Assembly: GCF_900699765.1 (NCBI RefSeq)
Contig: NZ_CAADHO010000012.1
Location: 120,873-184,872, forward strand
DNA length: 64,000 bases
Reading direction: 5' to 3'
From: Desulfoluna butyratoxydans
GTDB taxonomy: Bacteria > Desulfobacterota > Desulfobacteria > Desulfobacterales > Desulfolunaceae
Shown: positions 35,869-43,965 of the stretch, piece by piece
Layout of the letters: each line of letters begins with the position of its first letter
How positions within the stretch are numbered: position 1 is the first letter of the stretch
Notes under the pieces: model-generated
Databases searched by the model: none
What the model saw: only the letters and a program-made list of their open reading frames with translations
Told to the model about the DNA's origin: nothing
Position numbers and translations under genes: made by a program

Positions 35869-37137
35869 ATGAATCCTCCACTCAACATTGCCGTCATAGG
35901 TGCCGGTGTGTCCGGGATCACAGCGGCCTGCCTGTTGCAAGACCACCACAAGGTAACCCTTTATGAAAGGAACGGGTATATCGGCGGTCACACCCATACG
36001 GTGGTGATCGACCGGGGACCCGACGCCGGAACTCCCGTCGACACAGGTTTTATCGTGATGAACAACAGGACGTACCCGCTGTTCACAAAGCTCCTTTCCC
36101 GTCTCAAGGTGCCCCTTGTTGAGACGGACATGTCTTTCAGCTATACCTGTCGACGTACGGGGCTGGAGTATGCCTCTACCAGCCTCAACACCCTGTTTGC
36201 TCAGCGAGAAAATGTGTTGAGGCCATCGTTCTGGCGATTTTTATGGAGCGTGCGTGCTCTGATGCAGGCCATACGAAAGGACCTGGCAGATGGGCGCCTT
36301 GCAGGTGTTACCCTCGGGGAGTACCTGGCGGGGGAAGGGGTCAGTCGTGAGGTGGTCGATCGCTTTGTTCTGCCCATGGCTGCAGCGATCTGGTCAGCCC
36401 CGGATGCGCAGATGGCCGAGTTTCCCATGGAGACCTTTGCGAGGTTTTACGAGAACCACGGGTTGCTGACCTTGACCGAGCACCCTCAGTGGTCGGTGGT
36501 GGCCGGGGGCAGCCACAGCTATGTGAAAGCGTTTTTGAACGGATTTAATGGAAGGGTGGTGGAGGGGACGCCCGTCACGGGTATTCGGCGGACGGAATCA
36601 GGTGTGATGGTCACGGCGGAAGGGGCGCACCCGGAGACCTTTGACCGGGTGGTGGTGGCTGCCCATGCGGATGAAGCCTTCAGGATGCTGGAGGATCCGT
36701 CCGACGAGGAGACCCGACTGCTTTCACCCTGGCGCTATGCCTCCAACCGGGTGATTCTCCATACCGATGCCTCCCTGCTCCCGTCGCGGGCCAGGGCCCG
36801 GGCATCCTGGAACTATATCCGTGAGGCGGGCTCCGGACAGGGAGAGCCCATTACCGTCACATACTTCATGAACCGGTTGCAGCACCTGAAGACCCGCGAG
36901 ACCTGGTGCGTCACCCTGAACCCTGCAAAGGAGATTCCGGCCTCATCCGTCCACCGGGAGCTGCTCTACGATCATCCGCTGTTTACTTTTGAGTCGGTGG
37001 CCACCCAGGAGGGGCTCAAGGCATTAAACGGAAAGCGTGATACCTATTTTTGCGGAAGCTACTTTGGGTATGGTTTTCACGAGGACGCTGTTCGGTCAGC
37101 GGTGGATGTGGCCGCTGAGCTGGGAGGGGCACTGTGA
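35869..37137 (+). CDS. FAD-dependent amine oxidase-like oxidoreductase
   Basis: 422 residues. N-terminal Rossmann dinucleotide motif NIAVIGAGVSGITAACLL with the following ERNGYIGGHTHT, typical of COG2907 flavoproteins; C-terminal GSYFGYGFHEDAVRSA closes the FAD site. Family members sit beside DUF1365 and cyclopropane-synthase genes and probably act on unsaturated or methylated acyl chains (desaturase or isomerase), as proposed for furan fatty-acid genes of alpha-proteobacteria (from memory). It overlaps the next gene by 4 bp (GTGA). Confidence 0.82.
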   Translation: MNPPLNIAVIGAGVSGITAACLLQDHHKVTLYERNGYIGGHTHTVVIDRGPDAGTPVDTGFIVMNNRTYPLFTKLLSRLKVPLVETDMSFSYTCRRTGLEYASTSLNTLFAQRENVLRPSFWRFLWSVRALMQAIRKDLADGRLAGVTLGEYLAGEGVSREVVDRFVLPMAAAIWSAPDAQMAEFPMETFARFYENHGLLTLTEHPQWSVVAGGSHSYVKAFLNGFNGRVVEGTPVTGIRRTESGVMVTAEGAHPETFDRVVVAAHADEAFRMLEDPSDEETRLLSPWRYASNRVILHTDASLLPSRARARASWNYIREAGSGQGEPITVTYFMNRLQHLKTRETWCVTLNPAKEIPASSVHRELLYDHPLFTFESVATQEGLKALNGKRDTYFCGSYFGYGFHEDAVRSAVDVAAELGGAL

Positions 37138-39149
37138 ATTCATGCATCATCAAGGGAGTTGTCGAGCATGCTCGCCTGAAACCAGTAGAGCATCGATTCC
37201 GGTATCCGGTGTATCTGTACTGTTTTGATCTTGATGAGTTGGAGGCCCTTGATCGCCGCTTGCCCTTTTTCGGGTACAACCGTCTTCGCCCGGTATCCCT
37301 ATACGATGCCAGGTATCTGGATAATGGGCCCGGGAGCATCAAGGAGAAGCTTTATCGCTACCTTAGGGAGAAAGGCTGCCATGACACGGTTCGGCATGTC
37401 ATGCTCATCACCTCCCCAAGTTACTTTAATCGCGTGTTCAATCCCGTGAGTTTTTATTACTGCCTTGCTGAAGACCGTCGGCCTGTGTGTATCGTGGCCG
37501 AAGTCAACAACACCTTCGGGGACAGGCATTTGTACCTGCTGAGTAAAGACGAGCAGGTGGCCGCCGGTCCCGCATCGGGCTTTCCGGTGGAGTACACGGC
37601 TCCCAAGGCTTTTCATGTCTCTCCTTTTAATAATATGGAAGGAACCTACCGGTTTTACATCTCCTCACCCGATGGAAAGCTGTCTATCCGTATCCACCTG
37701 ATGCGTGACGGGGACAAGGTGTTGTCTGCTTCCCTCAAGGGAGAGAGCATCCCCCTGACGCAGAAAAATCAGTTGCGGACCCTGGTCTCGCGTCCCGTGA
37801 TGCCGTGGAAAACCGTCCCGCGCATCTTAAGGGAGGCCCTGCGTCTGTTTGCCGGGAAGAAGTTGCCTGTGTTCGATCGTCCCGTTCCCAAAAGCCCCAT
37901 GACCATCCGGCACAGGGGGGGGACGATTCTGGAACGCCTTTGTGAAAAACAGGTGCTGGGGTTGCTTCACCGTATCGGAAACGGGTGTGTAACGGTTCGT
38001 TTTCCGGGTGCTTTGAAGGGCAGGGCGGGAGGCGCCCAAAGGGTGTATGGCGATACATCCTCCCCGCTTCAGGCCGATCTGTCCATCGCAGATCCCCGGT
38101 TTTATCCGCGGGTGGTCCTCGGCAGCGATATCGGTTTTGGGGAGAGTTTCATGGAGGGGATGTGGACAAGTGAAAACCCGGCGGATCTGATTCGGATCCT
38201 TATCCGCAACATGGATACGGCAACGGATTCCCAATTGCCCCTGGCCTGGCTGGCCCATGGCATGGGGCGTTTGCTGGATCGGGCTCGCCACAATACCCTG
38301 ACGGGCAGCCAACGGAACATCCGAAAACATTACGACCTGAGCAACGATTTTTTTGCCCTGTTTTTAGACGAGACCATGACTTATTCCGCGGCCCTCCACG
38401 GCGATCCGGGTGAGACCCTTGAAGCAGCCCAGATGAGCAAGCTGCACCATCTGATCGATAAAGCCCGGATTTCACGGGATCACCATGTGCTGGAGATTGG
38501 CTTCGGGTGGGGTTCCTTTGCGGTGGAGGCTGTGAAGCGCACCGGGTGCCGGGTCACGGGGATTACCCTGTCCGAAGCTCAGCACGCCTTTGCCCTTCAG
38601 AAGGTCAGGGAAGAGGGGTTGGAGGATCGCATCACCCTGCTCATCAAAGACTATAGGAACATGTCCGGGACGTTTGACAGGGTTGTCTCCATTGAGATGT
38701 TGGAGGCCGTCGGCCACAGGTACTTAGGGACTTTTTTTCGGCAGTGCGACAGGCTGTTGACACCGGAGGGCCTCGTGGTGCTCCAGGTGATTACCGTGCC
38801 GGACCAGCGCTATGATGCGTATCGGACCCATGAGGACTGGATCCAGCGCCATGTCTTCCCCGGAGGTCACCTGCCGTCCCTTTCCGTGCTCTCCCGGGCC
38901 ATGACCCGGTCGTCACGGCTCATCGTGGAGCACCTTGAGAACATTGGCCCACACTATGCCCGGACCCTCAATGCCTGGCGGGAGCGCTTCCTTGCCAACG
39001 CAGACAAGCTTGCCGCCTTAGGGTTCGATGAGGTGTTCAAGCGCAAGTGGCTCTTCTATCTTGCCTGCTGTGAAGCCCAGTTTGCCGAACGATCTCTGGC
39101 CAACCTGCAGCTGGTGTTGAATCGGCCGGGAGGCGCGGGCACGGGGTAG
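37134..39149 (+). CDS. DUF1365 protein fused to cyclopropane-fatty-acyl-phospholipid synthase-like methyltransferase
   Basis: 671 residues. Residues ~1-240 are DUF1365 (SCIIKGVVEHARLKPVEHRF, FNPVSFYYC, VAEVNNTFGDRHLYLL). Residues ~280-665 are a CFA-synthase-type SAM methyltransferase: HYDLSNDFFALFLDETMTYSAA, then the SAM site LEIGFGWGSFAVEA and SIEMLEAVGH. In many genomes these are two adjacent genes; here one polypeptide. The product should methylate or cyclopropanate unsaturated phospholipid acyl chains at the membrane, in concert with the flavoprotein encoded upstream. Start GTG 37134 overlaps the previous stop. Confidence 0.85.
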   Translation: MNSCIIKGVVEHARLKPVEHRFRYPVYLYCFDLDELEALDRRLPFFGYNRLRPVSLYDARYLDNGPGSIKEKLYRYLREKGCHDTVRHVMLITSPSYFNRVFNPVSFYYCLAEDRRPVCIVAEVNNTFGDRHLYLLSKDEQVAAGPASGFPVEYTAPKAFHVSPFNNMEGTYRFYISSPDGKLSIRIHLMRDGDKVLSASLKGESIPLTQKNQLRTLVSRPVMPWKTVPRILREALRLFAGKKLPVFDRPVPKSPMTIRHRGGTILERLCEKQVLGLLHRIGNGCVTVRFPGALKGRAGGAQRVYGDTSSPLQADLSIADPRFYPRVVLGSDIGFGESFMEGMWTSENPADLIRILIRNMDTATDSQLPLAWLAHGMGRLLDRARHNTLTGSQRNIRKHYDLSNDFFALFLDETMTYSAALHGDPGETLEAAQMSKLHHLIDKARISRDHHVLEIGFGWGSFAVEAVKRTGCRVTGITLSEAQHAFALQKVREEGLEDRITLLIKDYRNMSGTFDRVVSIEMLEAVGHRYLGTFFRQCDRLLTPEGLVVLQVITVPDQRYDAYRTHEDWIQRHVFPGGHLPSLSVLSRAMTRSSRLIVEHLENIGPHYARTLNAWRERFLANADKLAALGFDEVFKRKWLFYLACCEAQFAERSLANLQLVLNRPGGAGTG

Positions 39150-39172
39150 GCATGGTTGCAAAGCCACACAAA

Positions 39173-39211
39173 CAAAAAAAGCCTCCGGCATTTTTGCCGG
39201 AGGCTTTTTTT
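39173..39211. terminator. Bidirectional intrinsic terminator
   Basis: GCCTCCGGC (39181-39189) pairs with GCCGGAGGC (39196-39204) across a 6-nt loop, with A8 before and T7 after. It serves both the CFA operon and the convergent PEP-CTERM gene. Confidence 0.92.
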
Positions 39212-39238
39212 ACGGTGTCCTTGCAACCAGTAAAGGCA

Positions 39239-39892
39239 TCAGCTATCGGACGCTTTTTTTCTTTTAAGCCGGGTTATCCCCAGGAGGCCCACTCCGAGGC
39301 CGAGGAGAACAGCGGTGGTCGGTTCGGGAACCGGGGCGGGTGCCGGAGAAGGGGTCGTTTCCAGGGTGACCGTGGCAAAGATGTCGGCGTCGCCTTCGCT
39401 CCAGCAGGGGCCGTGGGGGCCAGTCCACATGGAGCTTGAAAACGTGGCGTCGCTCAGTTCAATGGAAAATCGTCCCCCGTTTCCGAAGTCCACATACACA
39501 GGATCATCCCAGATGACCTGCCAGCCCTGATTGAACTCGAATTTTCCCGAAAACCCGGTGGATTCTCCGGATATATCCTGGGTGATGTCCGGGAGGTCAA
39601 AATCCATGTATGCCGTGACCTCCATGGCCTTGAGGTCGTCCTCATTGATCCAGCTCTCGTGTGTTCCCATGTGTGCAAACTTGAAGCTGAAGGATTCTCC
39701 CGGGTCCAGTAAAAAAGCCTGGGATGAAACCGATTGGTAGATTTCGGCCCACATGGACAACCCCTGGGTGGTTTTGGAGACGTCGATGGAGGAGGAGTCT
39801 CCCATCTCAAAGGTGTACGGTGTCGCCAAGGCGGAGCCGCAGGTCAGCAGCATGGAAAAGATGAAGCATAAAATCCGGATCGATCTGTTCAT
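39239..39892 (-). CDS. PEP-CTERM sorting domain protein
   Basis: 217 residues. Signal peptide (MNRSIRILCFIFSMLLTCGSALA), a beta-rich exported domain, a Pro/Ala linker and a C-terminal sorting signal: VPEPTT, a hydrophobic helix (AVLLGLGVGLLGI) and the basic tail TRLKRKKASDS. Such proteins are cut by an exosortase and go to the surface or the extracellular matrix. No exosortase gene is in the window. ATG 39892 with AAGGGA upstream is preferred to the frame start at 39931. Confidence 0.85.
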   Translation of the reverse strand: MNRSIRILCFIFSMLLTCGSALATPYTFEMGDSSSIDVSKTTQGLSMWAEIYQSVSSQAFLLDPGESFSFKFAHMGTHESWINEDDLKAMEVTAYMDFDLPDITQDISGESTGFSGKFEFNQGWQVIWDDPVYVDFGNGGRFSIELSDATFSSSMWTGPHGPCWSEGDADIFATVTLETTPSPAPAPVPEPTTAVLLGLGVGLLGITRLKRKKASDS

Positions 39893-40671
39893 TGGGTCTG
39901 GTCCCTTCATGTGTCCACGGGCAAGGGGCATTCGAGCTCCCTTGTCCGTGAATGGTTTTTAGTGTTTGTCAGTGTTCCGCTTCAGGCATTGGGTAGTAAA
40001 TGATCAAGGCCTTCCTTGTTATGTATGGAAGGCCTGTAGATTGACTCATTTGTAAAGCAATATAGCAAAATATATGCCACGGATCGTGGATGTGAAATGG
40101 CCATGATCAGGAATGGTTATCTCCTGGGAGAAAGACGCCTGTGTAACGGGTTACATAATGTGGTGGGTAATGGAGCGGATAGAGGGAAGCGAGGTAACAC
40201 TACGCCCTGTTGGTCTGGTAGGGTTGAATAATGTAGAGGCACTTGATTTTGCCCTGGAGAGTCTGGGCCTTTATCAGTTCTGGCCTGAACTGAGGGAAAC
40301 ACCGGTGAGCCCATTGGTATCCCGTTCAAACCGGACCTGGCTGCTGTGCTTGTCTGAAATACGCTCAAGAAACACAGGAAAAGCTGACTGCTCTACCTGG
40401 GGAAAGCTGTAGGTCAAGCCACCTTTGGTTTGGGCTTTGTAATACCCACTCTTCCCAGAAGAGCTCGGCCCCGCTGGGCTCATCTGTGACGCGCCTTGAA
40501 TCCCGGAGGTATTGAAACACGGACCCTCCGGGAGACCGGTCGGAACAAGGTGGCCAGCCCGGCATCGTCCATGGCGAGGTACGCATCCGCCGGTGTCCGC
40601 CCGCCGTGGCATTGAGAGCCTGTCCCCTTATCGTTTGAGCTCAAGCCGGAAGGCGACTTTTTAACACCCTT
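39893..40671. other. Intergenic region with a possible decayed transposase
   Basis: No intact gene. On the minus strand around 40560-40615 one frame reads HGGRTPADAYLAMDDAG, reminiscent of the C-terminal GGRTPxEAY of IS3-type transposases; the frame is open for only a short stretch. It may be an insertion-sequence relic beside the toxin locus. The plus frame 40113-40412 shows no family features. Confidence 0.3.
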
Positions 40672-40908
40672 TTATAATACTGTTGGATCTTTTTTTAATC
40701 TTTTTAAAAACTCCTTACATGCATCACTCTCACTCTTAAAGGTCTTGCATGATGACCTTAACCCCCGCTCACTGTAATAAACAACCCACGTCCCAGGTCC
40801 ATCACACGATATTACATAACATTCATCACATGCATCCCCCTTTAAAGAGTATGCATCGGGGTTAATCATAAGTTCATTTAGTTTTATTTGTAGCTCGCTA
40901 AGATTCAT
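40672..40908 (-). CDS. Candidate immunity protein for the TNT toxin
   Basis: 78 residues, AT-rich, with no family I recognise (MNLSELQIKLNELMINPDAY...). It starts 12 bp after the RHS-TNT stop and shares its low GC with the toxin tip, not with the RHS body. Position directly behind a toxin domain is the usual place of the cognate immunity gene, so it probably binds and blocks the NAD glycohydrolase (inference from context only). Confidence 0.6.
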   Translation of the reverse strand: MNLSELQIKLNELMINPDAYSLKGDACDECYVISCDGPGTWVVYYSERGLRSSCKTFKSESDACKEFLKRLKKDPTVL

Positions 40909-40920
40909 TCCAAGCCTCTC

Positions 40921-43560
40921 TTATGGTATTCGTCTTATTATTCCTTGTTCAATTAAATCTGCAACAGATGATGGCAACTCGTATTGAACACCCATTCCTG
41001 GCTCCCCAAACCATGGGGCTACATAACCAGCTTGAACATCAATTGGTTTTATAACTTCATATACATTATAAGGCTTAGAAGCCGATGTTGGGTGTAATGC
41101 ACGATTCTTAAAAGGAACTCCTTTTGGCGATACAAAACTACCACCTTCATAACCATACCTATCAATCACAGTACCGGGATTAAGTGTCTGGTTTTTTGGC
41201 TTTCCAAAAAAACCGCGATTAGGAGGCCAAGGAGAAGTGAGAGCCTTTGTTGCCGGTACTTCATTACCCACCTCTCCACACAACCCCAACGGGTCAATCC
41301 ATCCCCACACATTCGGAGCATACCGATAAAGGTTCGTCCCCGCTTCCAGCCCAAGAGGGTCCCTGCTTATGAACGAGCCTGTTTTTGCATCAAAATATCG
41401 ATGCCGATTGTATGAAAGACCTATCTCTTCGTCGTAATACTGCCCCTGGAACCGAAGAGGGTTGTCGATGTCGTTCGCATAAAGCTTTTCGATGGTGCCC
41501 AAGCTGTCGTAGCGCGCCGACCAGGCTATGTTTCCGTGGGCGTCGGTGATTTCCTGTGGGAGACCAACGGCGTCGTTATGAACGTAAAAAACATGCCGGT
41601 CTTTGTCAATGAAGGCCAGGGGTATAAAGGTACCGGGGTAAAAGACAAACTCTCTCGGGTTGTTGCCGCCGACATTGTCGGAGAGCAGGTGGTCGCCGTC
41701 CCAGGTGAACGTGGTGGTGGTTTCTCCGGTGGTTTTGGAGAGTCTTCGGCAGGCGGCGTCATAGGTCATCTCTGTCTTGACGCCGTCAGGTGTGGTGGCA
41801 GAAATCAGTCGTTCGGCGGCATCCCACTCAAAGGTCGTGGTGCCGTTCTTGTCGTTGCGCTTAACGAGGTTCCCGGCGGGGTCGAGGTGATCCTCTATCC
41901 CCGGGTAGGCAAGGTGCCTGCCGCCGGTTTTCTCGTTTTTTCTCTCTTTGAACAGGTTCCCGGCGGGATCGAAGAGGAACTCTTCTATTTTTTGTTCGGG
42001 GTTGATGGCCTTGGTGATCTGGCCCTGGGGGTTGTAGGTGAAGTAGCTGCTTCCCTTTGTCGAATCTGTCCGGGAAGTGAGGTTGCCAGCGGGGTCGTAT
42101 TCGTAGGTCCTCTCAATGGCAAGGCCGTTTTGACCCAGGATGCGCTGGTTTGTCAGAAGTCCATCGGTGTTGTGCCGGTATTCCCGTTCCATGCCGGTGG
42201 AGAACGTCTCTTTGACGGGGAGGCCTGCGGCATCCCGTGCGATCTCCACATACGCGTCGTTGTTGATGCTGACCCGGGTGGGGTTGCTCAGCTGGTCGTA
42301 TTCGAACTGGATGTCGTTGCCGTGGGAGGTGCGCCGACGCACCCGGTTCCCGCTCAGGTCGTATTCGTTGATGACCTGATGCTCTCCGCGGGACTCCATG
42401 ACCACCCGGTTTTCAGAATCGAAGAGCCGGGAGACCGAAGCGGTCTCATTCTCGTGGAACGTCAGGTTCCCGTTGGGATCATACCCAAAGGATTCAAGGG
42501 TTCCGTCGTACCGCTTTTTGGCCGTAAGGCGTCCGAGGGGGTCAAATTTAAACTCGGTTTTACGGTTCAGGGGATCGATGGTGAGCGCAAGGTTGCCCGC
42601 GCTGTCGTATCCGTAGGCGCGCCTGTTTCCGTAATAATCGATCTCTTCGATGATGCGCCCGGCATGGTCCCGCCTGAAGACAAAGGACTCGCCGACTTCG
42701 TTGGTCAACCCGGTGAGCCGGTCTTCCGTGTCGTAGGTGTAGCCGATGGTGGTGCCGTCCGGGTTGATCCGACGGGCCACCTTGTTCAACCCGGTGTATT
42801 CAAACCGGGTGATCAACCCGGCTTCGTCCGTGTACTCGATCAGGTTGTCTTCATCATCATACCTGCACGCGATGGTGTCGCCGGACGGCTTGACGCTGCC
42901 GATCAGCCGGGACTTTACGTCATAGGTGTAGGTGGTGGTCCGGCCTGACGGGTCCGTGGACGAGATGACATTGCCGTACGGGTCCATCTCAAGGCCGATG
43001 GTTTTACCCGAAGGGTCGACAATGCCCGTGATGTGACCATTCTCATCGGGTTGGAACCGGGTCACCGCGCCTTTGGGGTCGGTGACGGAGGTCAGGTCGC
43101 CGTGATCGTTGTACTGGTAGCGGGTGGTTGCGCCGTAGGGGCTTGTGCGGGGGATGAGCTGGTTATTCTCGTCCCAGGCCTGCCTCCAGGTGTTGTGGTT
43201 GGGATCGGTTATTGCAACCGGGTTGTGATTTGAATCGTAGGCAATGCACACCCGGGTTCGGTCCGGCCGCGTCACCTCCAGCAGGTTGCCGTGGCCGTCG
43301 TAGAGATACTCTGTGCGGTTACCGGACGGCTCCGTGATGGCGATGGGACGCCCCTTCGAGTCGTACTCGTAGGTGGTCAGGCGGCCTTCGTGGTCGTAGA
43401 CCTTTACCGGCCGGCTGTTTTCGTCATACTCGAATACTTCGGTGTGATTCAGGGAGTTGGTGATGCGGGTCCGGTCACCGGATTCTGAGTACTCAAACCA
43501 ATACTCGTAGAGACGGTCGTCCCCGAAGGTGTGAACGCACCGGGCGTCTGGCGCCGGCAA
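40921..43560 (-). CDS. RHS-repeat protein, 5'-truncated, with C-terminal TNT-type NAD glycohydrolase toxin
   Basis: Up to 879 residues from a TTG at 43560. Residues ~10-700 are YD/RHS repeats (YEYDSKGRPIAITEPSGNRTEYLYD and so on), ending in the RHS core FQGQYYDEEIGLSYNRHRYFDAKTGSFISRDPLGL. After residue ~770 comes a TNT domain: GTVIDRYGYEGGSFVSPKGV, RALHP, YNVYEVIKPIDVQAGYVAPWFG, GMGVQYELP. TNT toxins destroy NAD+. The frame begins straight after an in-frame TAA and at a sharp GC change; it lacks any PAAR/DUF6531 head and has no ribosome site, so it is a displaced 3' part of an RHS gene. The toxin-coding part (40921-41250) is AT-rich. Confidence 0.85.
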   Translation of the reverse strand: MPAPDARCVHTFGDDRLYEYWFEYSESGDRTRITNSLNHTEVFEYDENSRPVKVYDHEGRLTTYEYDSKGRPIAITEPSGNRTEYLYDGHGNLLEVTRPDRTRVCIAYDSNHNPVAITDPNHNTWRQAWDENNQLIPRTSPYGATTRYQYNDHGDLTSVTDPKGAVTRFQPDENGHITGIVDPSGKTIGLEMDPYGNVISSTDPSGRTTTYTYDVKSRLIGSVKPSGDTIACRYDDEDNLIEYTDEAGLITRFEYTGLNKVARRINPDGTTIGYTYDTEDRLTGLTNEVGESFVFRRDHAGRIIEEIDYYGNRRAYGYDSAGNLALTIDPLNRKTEFKFDPLGRLTAKKRYDGTLESFGYDPNGNLTFHENETASVSRLFDSENRVVMESRGEHQVINEYDLSGNRVRRRTSHGNDIQFEYDQLSNPTRVSINNDAYVEIARDAAGLPVKETFSTGMEREYRHNTDGLLTNQRILGQNGLAIERTYEYDPAGNLTSRTDSTKGSSYFTYNPQGQITKAINPEQKIEEFLFDPAGNLFKERKNEKTGGRHLAYPGIEDHLDPAGNLVKRNDKNGTTTFEWDAAERLISATTPDGVKTEMTYDAACRRLSKTTGETTTTFTWDGDHLLSDNVGGNNPREFVFYPGTFIPLAFIDKDRHVFYVHNDAVGLPQEITDAHGNIAWSARYDSLGTIEKLYANDIDNPLRFQGQYYDEEIGLSYNRHRYFDAKTGSFISRDPLGLEAGTNLYRYAPNVWGWIDPLGLCGEVGNEVPATKALTSPWPPNRGFFGKPKNQTLNPGTVIDRYGYEGGSFVSPKGVPFKNRALHPTSASKPYNVYEVIKPIDVQAGYVAPWFGEPGMGVQYELPSSVADLIEQGIIRRIP

Positions 43561-43603
43561 CGAGCAACTTGATTAATACAATAATGATAGAACTTCTAAA
43601 ATC

Positions 43604-43963
43604 TTATGCCCCCAAAGACTGCCATTCAATATACAATTTTGGTTCAAAAAATACTTTGAGAGTAGTTTTGCTTATCAAAGATCCACACTCACACTTAAGT
43701 ATCTTCACTCCTTTTTCTTCAATAATATCAATTTTATTTACGCCTTCATATGAAACACTCATAACCTCATCTCCATTTAGATAAAGGCTTGACTGAATTG
43801 ATTTCTCTATAATATTGAACGACAGCCTTAATAAGGCTCCATTAATATCGCCTCGTTCATAGCTCCAAAACCCGTCATTAGGATATGACTCTATAGGTTC
43901 TGATTCAAAAAATTCCAACAATTCAATTTCATCAGGAATATCTGTACAGTTATTTACGTCCAC
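43604..43963 (-). CDS. Candidate immunity protein for the 43966-45918 toxin
   Basis: 119 residues, acidic, AT-rich, soluble (MDVNNCTDIPDEIELLEFFESEP...), no family recognised. It starts 2 bp after the toxin stop, in the same direction and with the same low GC as the toxin tip. Context suggests an immunity protein. It separates the toxin gene from the truncated RHS gene. Confidence 0.6.
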   Translation of the reverse strand: MDVNNCTDIPDEIELLEFFESEPIESYPNDGFWSYERGDINGALLRLSFNIIEKSIQSSLYLNGDEVMSVSYEGVNKIDIIEEKGVKILKCECGSLISKTTLKVFFEPKLYIEWQSLGA

Positions 43964-43965
43964 TC

